A stretch of DNA of 13,503 nucleotides, from contig CAIWTC010000462.1 in NCBI GenBank assembly GCA_903915485.1, forward strand, positions 1-13,503. Direction: 5' to 3'. Shown here one piece after another: positions 5,972 to 13,480 of this stretch (position 1 is its first letter; every line of letters starts with the position of its first letter). The notes under the pieces were generated by a model. The model was not told the origin of the DNA, searched no databases, and saw only the letters and a list, made by a program, of their open reading frames with translations. Source of the DNA: an uncultured Ignavibacteriales bacterium (GTDB taxonomy: Bacteria > Bacteroidota > Ignavibacteria > Ignavibacteriales > Ignavibacteriaceae). The position numbers and the translations under genes are program-made.

Positions 5972-8689
5972 TCAATAATAAAACCCTATAGAGAAATAGA
6001 AGTATATCGGTCCGTAGATAATTGGATTTTTTGTGCTGCCTCTGTTTATCGTAAAACTTCTGCCGACTGAAAAATCTGCAGGACCGATTGGAGAATTTAT
6101 CGATATTGTTGTTCCGATGCCATGCTTTAAGTCCTTGAAACGAATTGCGTCTTCCTTTGCCCATGTTGAACCCAGGTCGTATCGTAATCTAAAATAGGTA
6201 TCGAAATAAAGTTTGAATGGCAGCATATATCTATATTCAAGCGAGCCCAAAAATACTTGGCGTCCTATAGATTCATTTTCTCTCATTCCCCAAAAGGAAT
6301 ATTGCCCACCCAATGTATATTGCTGCGTGAGTGGTAAAGTATTATCTGCATATCCAACTTTCGCCGCTGATGAAAGCGTGTGCTTCAGAAAAAGAGGAAC
6401 ATTAACCAGGTACTCGCCCCCGAATTTCGTATATCCGATTTCGCTCCCAAAAGCCTTTGAAGCAAGTTCATAAAATCCGTAAAACTTCAACCCTTTATTT
6501 GGATAAGGGTACTTATCCTGTGTATCTATGTTCGATGAAACACGCAATGTTACAAGCCTGTTCCTAAATTCCTTATCACTCGCAGATGTAATGCTTTTGG
6601 TTTCGTCAATTTCATAATTGCCTCGTACAACCACATCACCGAATCTCTCCATCTGCCCGCCAACCGAGAACGATGCTCCATGGATATAATTTCTATACTC
6701 ACCTTTTATCTTTTTTTCATATTTAGATGGATCTGTTGCGGAGATGGATTCATCCCAAACATTGATGTCATTGGTCTGAGCATGAAGCTTAATATCATAA
6801 GTGAAATAAGTATTATAAATCCTATTTGCCTTTTGCTCAATAATATATGAAGTTGATTTTGGGCTTAGATAAACTTGTAGTCCAAGTTCTAATCCCAAAC
6901 CAAAAAGATTTTCATCACGGACATCAATGCTTGCCTGAGGAAAATTTTCATTATTCAGCTTAAACCCAAATCGGGCAATTCCCGTGTTCTTCTCGGTTAA
7001 CCTGAAAACAAGAATATTATTCTTATCTTTTCGCTCAAGAGAAACAAGTATATTATCAAAAATATTCAAAGCGCGCAGGTTCGAAAAACCCTCTTCAAGT
7101 TTGCTACTCGAAAACACTTCTCCCTCGTTTATTGGAATCTCTCTTCTAATAACATGTAAACTTGTTGAAGTATTTCCGGTGACATCAATTTTATTAATAA
7201 CTCCGGTGTTCAAGTAAACTCTAAATTCATGCTTATCAAAAATAAATTGAACTGAGTCAATCCCGGCAAGTGAGTATCCCGAATTATGAAAGGTGCTAAG
7301 TGCATATCTTAGCTGTTCAACAACTTGCTTGGGAGAATATTTTTTTGATAAAATTGGACTAAGTAATTCCTTAAAATACTTTCTTACTTTTTCATCGAGG
7401 GAAATTACATTTACTGATTGAATTACAGGGTTCGGGATAGCTATTAAATCTATCAGCGTTGTATCTGAAGCAGTGCTGACCTCATAATGCACATCAGCAT
7501 ATTCATCTTCCGCATTAAGTTTATCCAAGAATAATATCAACTGACTTTTCTTAATCGAAGTGTTTGAAAAAAAATCTTTGTGAATGGATAATATTTCAGC
7601 GGGTACTTTGCCGAATAAAATATTCCGGTAAAATTTATCGTTTTTTTCTAATGCTGCAATGTACTTGTTTTTTAATATCAGACTAAGAGAATCGCATAAT
7701 TTAATAGAGCTCTTATATCCCTGATTAATTACTGAATCAATATTTGTAAAATCAGTCGATAGTAACCCCGGAAGTTTTGGAGCAAAAACAAAATCAGCTT
7801 TTTTAAGTTGCTGATTGTTCATGAGTTGCATTGGAATACTTAATATTTGGTCGGCAACTATCCATGGGAGATGCATCTCATCAGCAGAGTGAAGGTCACT
7901 GGTGGTATTAACTGCTATAGTAAAATCAGCCCCCTCCGCTTTACATATTTCAACAGGTATGTTTGCCGTCAGACCGCCATCAACTAAAAGCACTGAATCA
8001 ATCATAATTGGTGAAAGTAAAAACGAAACGCTTGCACTTGCCCGCAGCGCCTCAGTAACTGAACCTGATTTAATAACCACAGGATTCCCCTTTGCTAAGT
8101 CAGTACAAACAGCACGAAAGCGAATGTTAAGGCTATCAAAATTTAATTCCTGCATGAAAGGAGACTGAAAGGAAAGAATGTTTAAGTAGTTCGTTAACTT
8201 TTGACCATCATTTATGGATGTCGGTAAAATTGGATTTAGCCCTTTAAGCCGAATCGAAAACACCGCTTTATCCTCGGTGAGTTTTCGTTCATAAAAAAGG
8301 TCTCGTCTGTTCACTCTTCCGTTCGAATAAAGCAGGTCATCCCACTTGGTTGCTTTTGCAATCGAATCAAGCTCAGCAGGTGTGTATCCAAGCGCAATCA
8401 GTCCGCCTACGATGCTTCCCATGCTGGTACCAACAATTAAATTATATGGGATATTTTTTTCGTATAGAGCTTTCAGAACACCTATTTGGGCCATCACCCT
8501 GGCGCCGCCGCCGCTTAATGCTAAGCCAACCGTGGGAAAATCTGCGGGTGTTCTTACTTCTAACCCAAACTGTTTTTGAGTTATTTTGTAATTCTGTTTA
8601 ATAATAGTTTTTTGGGCGAAGGAATCTGTCCAAAAAACTATTATCAAAAGAGAAAAGATGTAAAAACCAATTAAGTAATTATTTCGCAT
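5972..8689 (-). CDS. Patatin-like phospholipase with POTRA modules and Omp85-type beta barrel
   Basis: Outer-membrane protein of 905 residues. A signal peptide (1-25, ending DSFAQ) is followed by a patatin lipase domain about 51-300 with the complete Ser-Asp dyad: oxyanion motif SGGGAR (59-64), nucleophile elbow GTSMG (87-91, Ser89), and DGG (237-239, Asp237). Residues about 361-418, 421-494 and 495-566 look like three successive POTRA modules; the last (INKIDVTGNTSTSLHVIRREI) is the clearest. Residues about 571-905 are an alternating-pattern barrel ending in the aromatic FSIGFYY typical of BamA-recognised proteins. The layout resembles PlpD of Pseudomonas (type Vd secretion), which has a single POTRA. 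It probably cleaves phospholipid acyl chains at the cell surface or periplasm. It starts 18 bases after yidC, with AGGAAAG as ribosome site, and a hairpin covers its start codon. Cleavage and release of the lipase domain are not shown. Confidence 0.88.
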   Translation of the reverse strand: MRNNYLIGFYIFSLLIIVFWTDSFAQKTIIKQNYKITQKQFGLEVRTPADFPTVGLALSGGGARVMAQIGVLKALYEKNIPYNLIVGTSMGSIVGGLIALGYTPAELDSIAKATKWDDLLYSNGRVNRRDLFYERKLTEDKAVFSIRLKGLNPILPTSINDGQKLTNYLNILSFQSPFMQELNFDSLNIRFRAVCTDLAKGNPVVIKSGSVTEALRASASVSFLLSPIMIDSVLLVDGGLTANIPVEICKAEGADFTIAVNTTSDLHSADEMHLPWIVADQILSIPMQLMNNQQLKKADFVFAPKLPGLLSTDFTNIDSVINQGYKSSIKLCDSLSLILKNKYIAALEKNDKFYRNILFGKVPAEILSIHKDFFSNTSIKKSQLILFLDKLNAEDEYADVHYEVSTASDTTLIDLIAIPNPVIQSVNVISLDEKVRKYFKELLSPILSKKYSPKQVVEQLRYALSTFHNSGYSLAGIDSVQFIFDKHEFRVYLNTGVINKIDVTGNTSTSLHVIRREIPINEGEVFSSSKLEEGFSNLRALNIFDNILVSLERKDKNNILVFRLTEKNTGIARFGFKLNNENFPQASIDVRDENLFGLGLELGLQVYLSPKSTSYIIEQKANRIYNTYFTYDIKLHAQTNDINVWDESISATDPSKYEKKIKGEYRNYIHGASFSVGGQMERFGDVVVRGNYEIDETKSITSASDKEFRNRLVTLRVSSNIDTQDKYPYPNKGLKFYGFYELASKAFGSEIGYTKFGGEYLVNVPLFLKHTLSSAAKVGYADNTLPLTQQYTLGGQYSFWGMRENESIGRQVFLGSLEYRYMLPFKLYFDTYFRLRYDLGSTWAKEDAIRFKDLKHGIGTTISINSPIGPADFSVGRSFTINRGSTKNPIIYGPIYFYFSIGFYY

Positions 8690-8697
8690 AAGCGAAA
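8682..8697 (-). promoter_or_regulatory. Small hairpin over the patatin start codon
   Basis: On the minus strand TTTCGC-TTAT-GCGAAA is a perfect 6-bp stem with a 4-base loop. The AUG spans the loop and the 3' arm, and the stem begins right after the AGGAAAG ribosome site. Such a structure could limit initiation on this cistron relative to yidC, which ends just upstream. The hairpin is seen; the regulatory effect is inferred. Confidence 0.4.
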
Positions 8698-8707
8698 CTT
8701 TCCTAAA

Positions 8708-10594
8708 CTATTTTTTCTTTGAAGATTTTGAATCTTTCGTTCTTTGCTCTGCCGCTTCCGACATTCTCTCAAAGAACCCTTTTTTATTATTCGCTTTCTT
8801 TACCGGGACCAGTTCAATAGGCTTTGAATACTTTTGAATATAGTATTGCTGACCAATTGAAAGCACATTAAACAAGAAATAGTAAAGATTCAATCCTGCA
8901 GGAAAACTCATGAATAAAAATGTGAGCATTACCGGCATCATGTAAATCATAGCTTTTTGTGAAGGGTCTTTTGTTGTCATCTTCTGTTGAACAAAAGTTG
9001 CAACACCCATCAACAAGGCTAACGCACTGATATCATTAACTCCAAATAATGGAAGCTTAAAACCAAGCGAGAAAATTACATCAGGCTGAGATAAATCTTT
9101 TATCCACCAAATAAACGGCTGCTGACGAAGCGCAATCGATGTTTGGAACATTCCCCACAATGCCACGAATATCGGCATCTGAAGCAGCATAGGAAGACAC
9201 CCGCCCGCCGGGTTTATCCCGTATGTGGAATAAAGTTTCATCGTTTCTTTATTTACTTTTGTAGGGTCATCTTTGAACTTTTCTTTAAGCTCAGCAATTT
9301 TTGGTGCAAGCGCCTGCATCTTCTGCATAGAGACCATGCTTTGTTTTGAAAGCGGCTGCAAAAGAAGTTTAACAATTATCGAGAATAATAATATTACAAC
9401 ACCATAGTTCGGGATGAATGAATGAAGGAATGTAAACATCGGGAGGAATACATATTCTGCTATCGGACGGACGATAAAACTTAAACCGAGAAAACTTCCG
9501 AAATCCACTGCTTTATCTAAGTGACGATTATACTCTTTTAAGATATCATAATTGATAGGCCCTGTATAAATCAGGAATGATGTAACAAAATTTGAATCTT
9601 TTGCTGAGAGTTTGAAGTATCCTTTGTAACTTTCGACAGTTCCTTCGTTTTGTGCAAAATGTTTTGTGTGTCCGCTAAGCTGCGCTGACTGAACCTCATT
9701 AACATTATCCGGTGCAATTACATTTGCAAAATATTTGTTCCTGAAACACAACCATTCAACATTATTGCCGAAGTCTTTTGTGATAGAATCTTTTTTAGGA
9801 GCATCAACCTTTACTTGTTCATTACCCTGATAAGCACTTGAGTTTGCAAAATTTGCTTCATCTACCGAGTTATGTTCAACAAAATTAATTCCGGAATCCC
9901 AGTGAAGTTCGTATGCTTTATCTTCTCTTAGAAGAGGAGTTATGTTGTTAAGCCCTAAAGTTAGGCGGCTGTTATATTTCTTTCCGTAGAAAGTAAAAGT
10001 TTTTGTTATCGAACGGTTATCTCTTGTTGCAAAGACATATTTAATGGAGATTGAGTCATCACCCTTTAACTGAATTTGATATCTGCTTTCTGAAGTTTTG
10101 AAATCAAGCCCTGCAGTAGAGATATAGTTGCGGTCATTGGTTTCAAACTTGATATCAAGATTACTTTCGGATGCAGCATCAACAATCATCACACCTGTCT
10201 GGTAAAGATTTTCAACGCTTTTTGAATCAGGGCTGTACCAGTTCTTATACTGCTTCAGGAACACTCGTCTTATTTTTGCACCTTGACTGGAGATTTCAAA
10301 CCTTGCAACCTCATTATCAACTGTTATGATTGACTCGGGTACATTGGAAGATTTGAAGAGACTTTTAATACCTATAGTATCAGCAGAAGCCATAACCTCG
10401 GCCTTAGCCGCTGCTTTAGTAGCTTCTTCAACTTTTGCTGACTGCTTTGCAGATTCGGCAGCGCGGGCAGCTTCTTCAACCTGTGTAGTCTTGGGTTTGT
10501 TATCTTTCTTAGGCTCCGGCCCTTGGTTAAGGAAAAGCCATGCCATAAGAATGATACCAATAAGAACAAAAGCGATTGTAGTTTGTCTATCCAT
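8708..10594 (-). CDS. yidC: Membrane protein insertase YidC
   Basis: Inserts and folds inner-membrane proteins, alone or with SecYEG. At 628 residues it is the long Gram-negative form. TM1 is about 6-23 (TIAFVLIGIILMAWLFLN). An Ala/Lys/Glu-rich linker (28-68) leads to a periplasmic beta domain (about 85-350). The conserved 60-kDa insertase core runs about 365-590, with the hydrophobic segments FIVRPIAEYVFLPMF, GVVILLFSIIVKLLLQPL, GCLPMLLQMPIFVALWGMF and the signature FPAGLNLYYFLFN (564-576). At the position of the groove arginine of E. coli YidC (R366) there is Lys409. The C-terminal tail is strongly basic (KKANNKKGF...KSSKKK), which favours ribosome contact. The start ATG has AGGA eight bases upstream. 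It lies 20 bases after yidD in the standard rpmH-rnpA-yidD-yidC order. Confidence 0.97.
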   Translation of the reverse strand: MDRQTTIAFVLIGIILMAWLFLNQGPEPKKDNKPKTTQVEEAARAAESAKQSAKVEEATKAAAKAEVMASADTIGIKSLFKSSNVPESIITVDNEVARFEISSQGAKIRRVFLKQYKNWYSPDSKSVENLYQTGVMIVDAASESNLDIKFETNDRNYISTAGLDFKTSESRYQIQLKGDDSISIKYVFATRDNRSITKTFTFYGKKYNSRLTLGLNNITPLLREDKAYELHWDSGINFVEHNSVDEANFANSSAYQGNEQVKVDAPKKDSITKDFGNNVEWLCFRNKYFANVIAPDNVNEVQSAQLSGHTKHFAQNEGTVESYKGYFKLSAKDSNFVTSFLIYTGPINYDILKEYNRHLDKAVDFGSFLGLSFIVRPIAEYVFLPMFTFLHSFIPNYGVVILLFSIIVKLLLQPLSKQSMVSMQKMQALAPKIAELKEKFKDDPTKVNKETMKLYSTYGINPAGGCLPMLLQMPIFVALWGMFQTSIALRQQPFIWWIKDLSQPDVIFSLGFKLPLFGVNDISALALLMGVATFVQQKMTTKDPSQKAMIYMMPVMLTFLFMSFPAGLNLYYFLFNVLSIGQQYYIQKYSKPIELVPVKKANNKKGFFERMSEAAEQRTKDSKSSKKK

Positions 10595-10614
10595 AAAATA
10601 TTTCCTAATAAAAT

Positions 10615-10824
10615 CTAAATAACAGGGTCATGTCCACCCTTAGAAAAAGGATTGCATCTGAGTATTCTCCAAGTAGCTTTAAAGCCTCCTTTGAAAAATC
10701 CATATTTAGAAATAGCTTCTAAAGCATATTCTGAACATGAAGGGTAAAATCTGCAGGAAGGCGGGAACAATGGCGAAATAAACTTTTGATAAAAACGAAT
10801 GATTAATATAGCCAGGGATCTCAT
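10615..10824 (-). CDS. yidD: Membrane protein insertion efficiency factor YidD
   Basis: Small membrane-associated protein of 69 residues that assists YidC-dependent insertion. An amphipathic N-terminus (ILIIRFYQKFISPLF) is followed by the family hallmark SCRFYPSCSEYA (23-34) and the C-terminal RCNPFSKGGHDPV (56-68), so the protein is complete and of normal length. Its ATG overlaps the rnpA stop as ATGA (10821-10824), which suggests coupled translation, and yidC follows after 20 bases. Confidence 0.97.
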   Translation of the reverse strand: MRSLAILIIRFYQKFISPLFPPSCRFYPSCSEYALEAISKYGFFKGGFKATWRILRCNPFSKGGHDPVI

Positions 10825-11228
10825 TGAACTTTCTCAATCAGTTTTGAAGTTATTTCATCAACCAAAGGAGAAATATCGTTTAAAAACATTTTGGGTATAT
10901 ATTTTTTATTTAGTCCGACAGGCAAAAACACTAGATTAATGGAAAGATTGTTGTTTGCACAATGTTCGGACAATTTAACTTTGTTGAGTCTGAAAGATTC
11001 TTTAATTAGCCGTCGCACACGGTTTCTCCATACAGCGTTGCCGGCTTTTTTTGAAATAGCAACGGCAATTTTAATAATAGACAAACCCTGCTCTGTATCA
11101 CGACGAACAGTGTAAAGCGCTCTGATTTTAGTGTTGGATGTGGATACCGGAATTCCGCTTTGAAAAACGAGTGAAAATTCCTTCTTTCCGGTTATCCTGT
11201 CAATCCGGGAAAGAGAACGCTCTTTCAC
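10821..11228 (-). CDS. rnpA: Ribonuclease P protein component
   Basis: Protein subunit of RNase P, which binds the catalytic RNA and helps remove 5' leaders of precursor tRNAs. It has 135 residues. The N-terminal KKEFSLVFQSG (15-25) and the RNA-binding RNR motif KKAGNAVWRNRVRRLIKESFR (about 60-80) are both intact. The start is GTG at 11228: an ATG two bases earlier is followed at once by TGA, and the next in-frame upstream codons are AAT and the rpmH stop TAG. It begins only three bases after rpmH, in the same frame, and overlaps yidD by ATGA at its end. The catalytic RNA gene (rnpB) is not in the window. Confidence 0.96.
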   Translation of the reverse strand: MKERSLSRIDRITGKKEFSLVFQSGIPVSTSNTKIRALYTVRRDTEQGLSIIKIAVAISKKAGNAVWRNRVRRLIKESFRLNKVKLSEHCANNNLSINLVFLPVGLNKKYIPKMFLNDISPLVDEITSKLIEKVQ

Positions 11229-11231
11229 ATT

Positions 11232-11378
11232 CTAGCGTTCGTCGCTAACAGTAAGTTTGTGGCGACCTCTAGCGCGTCTGCGTGCAAGCACTGCGCGGCC
11301 GTTCTTTGTCTTCATTCTCTCACGAAACCCGTGAGTATTCGCGCGTTTTCTCTTATGAGGCTGATATGTACGCTTCAT
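11232..11378 (-). CDS. rpmH: 50S ribosomal protein L34
   Basis: Very small basic ribosomal protein of the large subunit, 48 codons plus TAG, read from the minus strand. The translation starts MKRTYQPHKRKRANTHGF and continues RERMKTKNGRAVLARRRARG, the canonical L34 sequence, with a short C-terminal extension ending SDER. GGAG lies seven bases before the ATG. It opens the rpmH-rnpA-yidD-yidC block; its stop is separated from the rnpA GTG by one AAT triplet. Confidence 0.97.
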   Translation of the reverse strand: MKRTYQPHKRKRANTHGFRERMKTKNGRAVLARRRARGRHKLTVSDER

Positions 11379-11389
11379 TTAGTTCTCCG

Positions 11390-11419
11390 ATTATATTATA
11401 AAAATCTAAATAATTTCAA
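11390..11419 (-). promoter_or_regulatory. Candidate sigma-70-like promoter for rpmH
   Basis: On the minus strand TTGAAA (11419-11414) is followed after 18 bases by TATAAT (11395-11390); an overlapping TATAAT (11400-11395) gives a 13-base spacer. The nearer -10 box would start RNA only about five bases before the ATG and would place the GGAG ribosome site inside the promoter, so the true start may lie further upstream. The 243-base spacer 11379-11621 otherwise holds only weak AT-rich hairpins. Confidence 0.35.
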
Positions 11420-11504
11420 GTTCATGCGGTGAAAAGACCTAATTAAGGTATAATCCACCAAAGTATTATATTTTAGCTAGGAAATATAAAATAAAAATGT
11501 CAGA

Positions 11505-11526
11505 AATTCAATAAAAAGCTTGAATT
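11505..11526 (-). terminator. Weak hairpin downstream of the DUF438 gene
   Basis: AATTCAA (11505-11511) pairs with TTGAATT (11520-11526), a 7-bp AT-rich stem. On the minus strand it is followed by TCTGACATTTTTATTTTA. It is the only terminator-like element between the DUF438 gene and rpmH, but it is weak, so read-through into rpmH is possible. Confidence 0.2.
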
Positions 11527-11621
11527 ATTTTGAGTTTATGGGATTCTGGTCAGTAATCACCCCTAAATATACACATTCCTGCTAAAAGTGCGGTTTTAAG
11601 TCCTGTATGGAAATATTTCGC

Positions 11622-13130
11622 TTATTTAGAAAAATATGTCCTAAACTCTGAATCGCTGACTTTTTCCTCTACCGAGGAGAACCCTGCGGCCTTAGCTTTC
11701 ATAATTAAAGGCATTGGTGGGAAAGGAGTTATCAGTAGGTATTCTTCATTTTCGGGAAGTTGAGCCAATTCGCCCAATACTTTATCTGCCGGATGAATTC
11801 CCTTTGCCAGGTCTTCTCTTGCATCATAAGTCATATATAATGTTTTTGACGCTTTCACTTGTTCATTGTTTTCTAATGTATCGCTCATAATTTTGCTTTC
11901 TTCCTTGTTTTCGTATGAGAGAATTCGCTTCTCTCCTTCCAGTTTTCTTAATGATGTTAAATTTTGAGATGCTTCAAGAGTTCCTAAATACTCTCCTGCT
12001 TCTCCCCGTAAAGCATAATAATTAATATAAATAAATTGCCCGTGTAAATTTATCCAAAAATCTGCCTTGCTTTCTTTGCCGCTTTTGAAGTCTTCAAGTA
12101 TCTGCTCGACAATTGCCACACTGTGCGGCGGATGGCAGAACTGAACTTTTCTTCCGATAATCGCCCTGCTTCTTTGAAATATTCTTTCAGGGCCTTCAGT
12201 GAAAAATCTTACTGTATCGTCTTTATCAACAAAAGTTAAATCAAGAGGCAGAGTTGAAAATATCGCAAGAAGTTCATTAAGAGCAAAACTTCCTGAGGGT
12301 AATGTAATTCTTCCTGAGTTGCTGTCTGAACTTACTGTATTTTCCATTCCTTCCGGCACCCATGCTTCCTTAACTTCGATTATAGCAAAACCGATTTCAG
12401 CACTTTGCTGATAGATTTCATACCAGTCAATTTCAGTCAGCGTGTCAATCGAAAGAGGAAGAAGTATATTCTCTTCTTTTGTAATCATATCCTTCACGCC
12501 GTTTACCGCAGGAAGAAGGTGTTCATCAACAATTTTGTTTACTGTTTTTATTTCAGCATCATGAGATTCTGAAAGTGCAGCATTAGCTTTCTTTAGCATA
12601 ACACGAATCTGATCATGCTTACCCCACATCACTGTTGAAGGGCCTGTGATAGAATACTTTTCAAGAAATGGGAAAAGCAAATTTTCTTTACGAACAAAAT
12701 GTTTTTCAACATCCATGAGTTCGTTGAACAGTGAATGGAGTTTTAATATAACATTCTTTAAGTCCGTTGCTTTAACAGTTTCAAGCGCAGCAATCTGCAT
12801 CTGCACTTGTTCGATTACCCGTGCAATTGCCAAATTCTCTAACTTAAATATCGATACCGGATGGGACTTATAAAAAACCGCAGTATTAGGAGTTGTCAAT
12901 CCGCGCAGAGCGTCCGAATGTATATCGCACAACTTAAGCATCTCTTCAAGCGGTATTCCTTCGGCTATCAATTCTTGTTCTGCCACCATCACATCCTCAT
13001 ATGGCACTGATGCCATAGCGGCTTTTATCTCTTCAGTTACAGACTCAATCGAATCAATATCCTGTAATTTTCTCAGGATATTTTTTAACTCATCAACCCT
13101 GTGTCTATGATTATTTATTAATTCACTCAT
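11622..13130 (-). CDS. DUF438 / hemerythrin HHE / PAS_10 / DUF2249 multidomain protein
   Basis: Cytoplasmic protein of 502 residues with four recognisable parts. Residues about 7-77 match the DUF438 N-domain (IKAAMASVPYEDVMVAEQEL). Residues about 88-250 are a hemerythrin-like four-helix domain with candidate iron ligands His90, His132, His144 and Glu149 (HFVRKEN), His172 and Asp173 (GKHD), His204 and Glu219-220 (TKEENILLP). Residues about 276-395 are a PAS_10 domain with the typical CHPPHSV (332-338), FWINLHGQFIYINYYALR and GEYLGTLEASQN. Residues about 431-497 resemble DUF2249 (YDAREDLAKGIHP, then PFPPMPLIMKAKAAGF), a TusA-like fold. There are no membrane segments. It follows the ferredoxin gene by 23 bases. 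The architecture suggests O2, NO or redox sensing or repair of metal centres, as for RIC/YtfE-like HHE proteins; that role is inferred. Confidence 0.88.
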   Translation of the reverse strand: MSELINNHRHRVDELKNILRKLQDIDSIESVTEEIKAAMASVPYEDVMVAEQELIAEGIPLEEMLKLCDIHSDALRGLTTPNTAVFYKSHPVSIFKLENLAIARVIEQVQMQIAALETVKATDLKNVILKLHSLFNELMDVEKHFVRKENLLFPFLEKYSITGPSTVMWGKHDQIRVMLKKANAALSESHDAEIKTVNKIVDEHLLPAVNGVKDMITKEENILLPLSIDTLTEIDWYEIYQQSAEIGFAIIEVKEAWVPEGMENTVSSDSNSGRITLPSGSFALNELLAIFSTLPLDLTFVDKDDTVRFFTEGPERIFQRSRAIIGRKVQFCHPPHSVAIVEQILEDFKSGKESKADFWINLHGQFIYINYYALRGEAGEYLGTLEASQNLTSLRKLEGEKRILSYENKEESKIMSDTLENNEQVKASKTLYMTYDAREDLAKGIHPADKVLGELAQLPENEEYLLITPFPPMPLIMKAKAAGFSSVEEKVSDSEFRTYFSK

Positions 13131-13153
13131 AATTTATTCTTTATTAATTATTT

Positions 13154-13381
13154 TTAAACTATCGCATTCATCGGACAAATATCTGCACATAACAATTTAC
13201 CCGCAGTCTCTACGCATAGCGAACAAAGCGCGGGAACAATGTAGTAAGTTCTTTTTTTCAACGGGAAACGCTCGGTACCTGCTATTTTATAGGGAGTATT
13301 AAATTTGAAAATAGCTTCGTTCGGACACTCGAAAGCGCATGCACCGCAATGAATACAATTTGAATTTATTTGTGGTTTCAT
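13154..13381 (-). CDS. Alvin-type 2[4Fe-4S] ferredoxin
   Basis: Small electron carrier with two [4Fe-4S] clusters. The first motif is CIHCGACAFECP (CX2CX2CX3CP) and the second is CSLCVETAGKLLCADICP (CX2CX8CX3CP); the eight-residue spacer is the one found in Chromatium/YfhL-type ferredoxins. The linker between clusters is longer than usual, and one basic stretch is PLKKRTYY. The start chosen is ATG 13381 (MKPQINSNCIHCG, 75 residues), which fits family length. In-frame ATGs at 13408, 13423 and 13468 would lengthen it to 84, 89 or 104 residues; the 13468 codon lies in the loop of a strong hairpin, with its GGGAG site in the stem, so it is unlikely. The 23-base gap to the DUF438 gene suggests one operon, making it a candidate electron donor. 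Confidence 0.85.
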   Translation of the reverse strand: MKPQINSNCIHCGACAFECPNEAIFKFNTPYKIAGTERFPLKKRTYYIVPALCSLCVETAGKLLCADICPMNAIV

Positions 13382-13439
13382 AATTTTATTTAATTCTTTC
13401 ACCTTCATATTCCTAGTCAACATTGGATTGAATAAGAGA

Positions 13440-13480
13440 TGCGGGAGTTGAAGCGGATAGAATCCCATCCAACTCCCGCA
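13440..13480 (-). repeat. Strong 11-bp hairpin upstream of the ferredoxin
   Basis: TGCGGGAGTTG (13440-13450) is the exact reverse complement of CAACTCCCGCA (13470-13480), with a 19-base loop. It is the most GC-rich hairpin in the window. On the minus strand it is followed by TCTCTTATTC, a poor T tract. It may be the terminator of a gene beyond the right edge or a leader element of the ferredoxin operon. Confidence 0.6.

Noticed and set aside
5959..5976. Hairpin ATTGATT/AATCAAT over the patatin stop codon as a terminator
   Set aside because: Short AT-only stem with no T run after it on the minus strand; not convincing as an end of transcription.
6213..6473. Plus-strand open frames inside the patatin, yidC and permease genes
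   Set aside because: They lie wholly opposite well-supported conserved genes and their translations show no recognisable domain or ribosome site.
11609..11641. Imperfect inverted repeat around the DUF438 stop codon
   Set aside because: Nine of ten bases pair, but it is AT-rich, has a mismatch and no following T tract, so no function is claimed.
13154..13468. Longest 104-residue version of the ferredoxin
   Set aside because: The extra N-terminus is unlike ferredoxins and its ATG lies in the loop of a strong hairpin; a start at 13381 or 13408 is more likely.
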